From Bacilli bacterium (GTDB lineage Bacteria; Bacillota_I; Bacilli_A; RFN20; CAG-826), in assembly GCA_017617775.1 (NCBI GenBank), contig JAFZVO010000086.1, positions 1 to 15,345 on the forward strand: a stretch of DNA of 15,345 bases, written 5' to 3'. The stretch's first letter is position 1; each line of letters opens with the position of its first letter. The translations under genes and the position numbers were made by a program. Shown here piece by piece: positions 15,274-15,345 of this stretch. Under the pieces are notes generated by a model. The model saw only the letters and a program-made list of their open reading frames with translations, was not told the origin of the DNA and did no database searches.

Positions 15274-15345
15274 TTATTTCAAATATTTATCAAACCAACC
15301 TGTGATTTCTTCTAATCTTTTCACACGGTTAGATGGTTTACCCCC
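15274..15345 (-). CDS. C-terminal 23 residues of a probable alpha/beta-hydrolase (S9 peptidase-like)
   Basis: An open frame enters from the right edge and ends at TAA (15274-15276). The visible residues end with RVKRLEEITGWFDKYLK, which resembles the C-terminal helix of S9-type dipeptidyl aminopeptidase/acylaminoacyl-peptidase proteins (R-x-x-RLxEIxxWFxxxL). The catalytic residues, all upstream, are outside the window, so the family call rests on the tail alone. It converges with recN. Confidence 0.5.
   Translation of the reverse strand, partial: GGKPSNRVKRLEEITGWFDKYLK

Noticed and set aside
15264..15275. AATAATTATT palindrome between recN and the next gene as a terminator
   Set aside because: It is short and AT-only with no separate loop or U run; too weak to call.
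1..15345. UGA read as tryptophan (Mycoplasma-type code)
   Set aside because: Trp is encoded by TGG throughout, and sufU ends with TGA exactly where sufB begins.
1..15345. CRISPR, transposon, phage, tRNA or rRNA content
   Set aside because: No regularly spaced repeats, transposase or phage genes, or RNA gene patterns were seen; nearly all sequence is coding for housekeeping or envelope genes.

Overview
The window looks like ordinary chromosome from a low-GC Bacillota (Firmicutes) bacterium. GC is roughly 40% by eye. TGG encodes Trp and TGA, TAA and TAG all act as stops, so the standard bacterial code applies. Evidence for Bacillota is the SufCDSUB operon with the zinc-binding scaffold SufU, PrsA-like lipoproteins with lipobox signals, a YhaM-type exoribonuclease, and AGGAGG ribosome binding sites. 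Several proteins are divergent or reduced compared with Bacillus subtilis (a short SufD, unusual PrsA relatives). This suggests an uncultured gut Bacilli or Mollicutes-related lineage, but that placement is an inference. No mobile element, CRISPR array, tRNA or rRNA was seen.

Layout. (1) Positions 1-3973, minus strand: the iron-sulfur cluster assembly operon sufC-sufD-sufS-sufU-sufB, tightly packed with overlapping or abutting stops and starts; sufB runs off the left edge. (2) Positions 3974-4261: a 288-base divergent promoter region. (3) Positions 4262-7934, plus strand: two large lipoproteins. The first is a PrsA-like parvulin foldase with a large insert in its catalytic domain. The second is a probable paralogue with no parvulin signature. 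A clear rho-independent terminator follows. (4) Positions 8022-8432, plus strand: a HIT-family nucleotide hydrolase. (5) Positions 13545 down to 8434, minus strand: a membrane protein of unknown function, an LPG-synthase-TM (YbhN/UPF0104) protein, a GT4 glycosyltransferase, RecX and YhaM. The last four are nearly contiguous. (6) Positions 13597-15270, plus strand: recN, divergent from the membrane protein. (7) Positions 15274-15345, minus strand: the last 23 residues of a probable alpha/beta-hydrolase.

How the genes work together. SufS, SufU and SufBCD form one pathway: cysteine desulfuration, sulfur transfer, then cluster assembly on the ATP-driven SufBCD scaffold. The two lipoproteins would act outside the membrane in protein folding. 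PrsA, HIT and YhaM genes also lie near one another in B. subtilis (from memory), so this neighbourhood may be ancient. The glycosyltransferase and the YbhN-type protein fit glycolipid or polymer synthesis in the envelope. RecX and RecN are separate recombination and repair genes.

The most unusual observations are the 51-base recN/membrane-protein intergenic region, where both genes appear to be leaderless; the split parvulin domain with about 130 extra residues; the paired non-catalytic lipoprotein; and the roughly half-length SufD. I did not find a clearly new multi-gene system.
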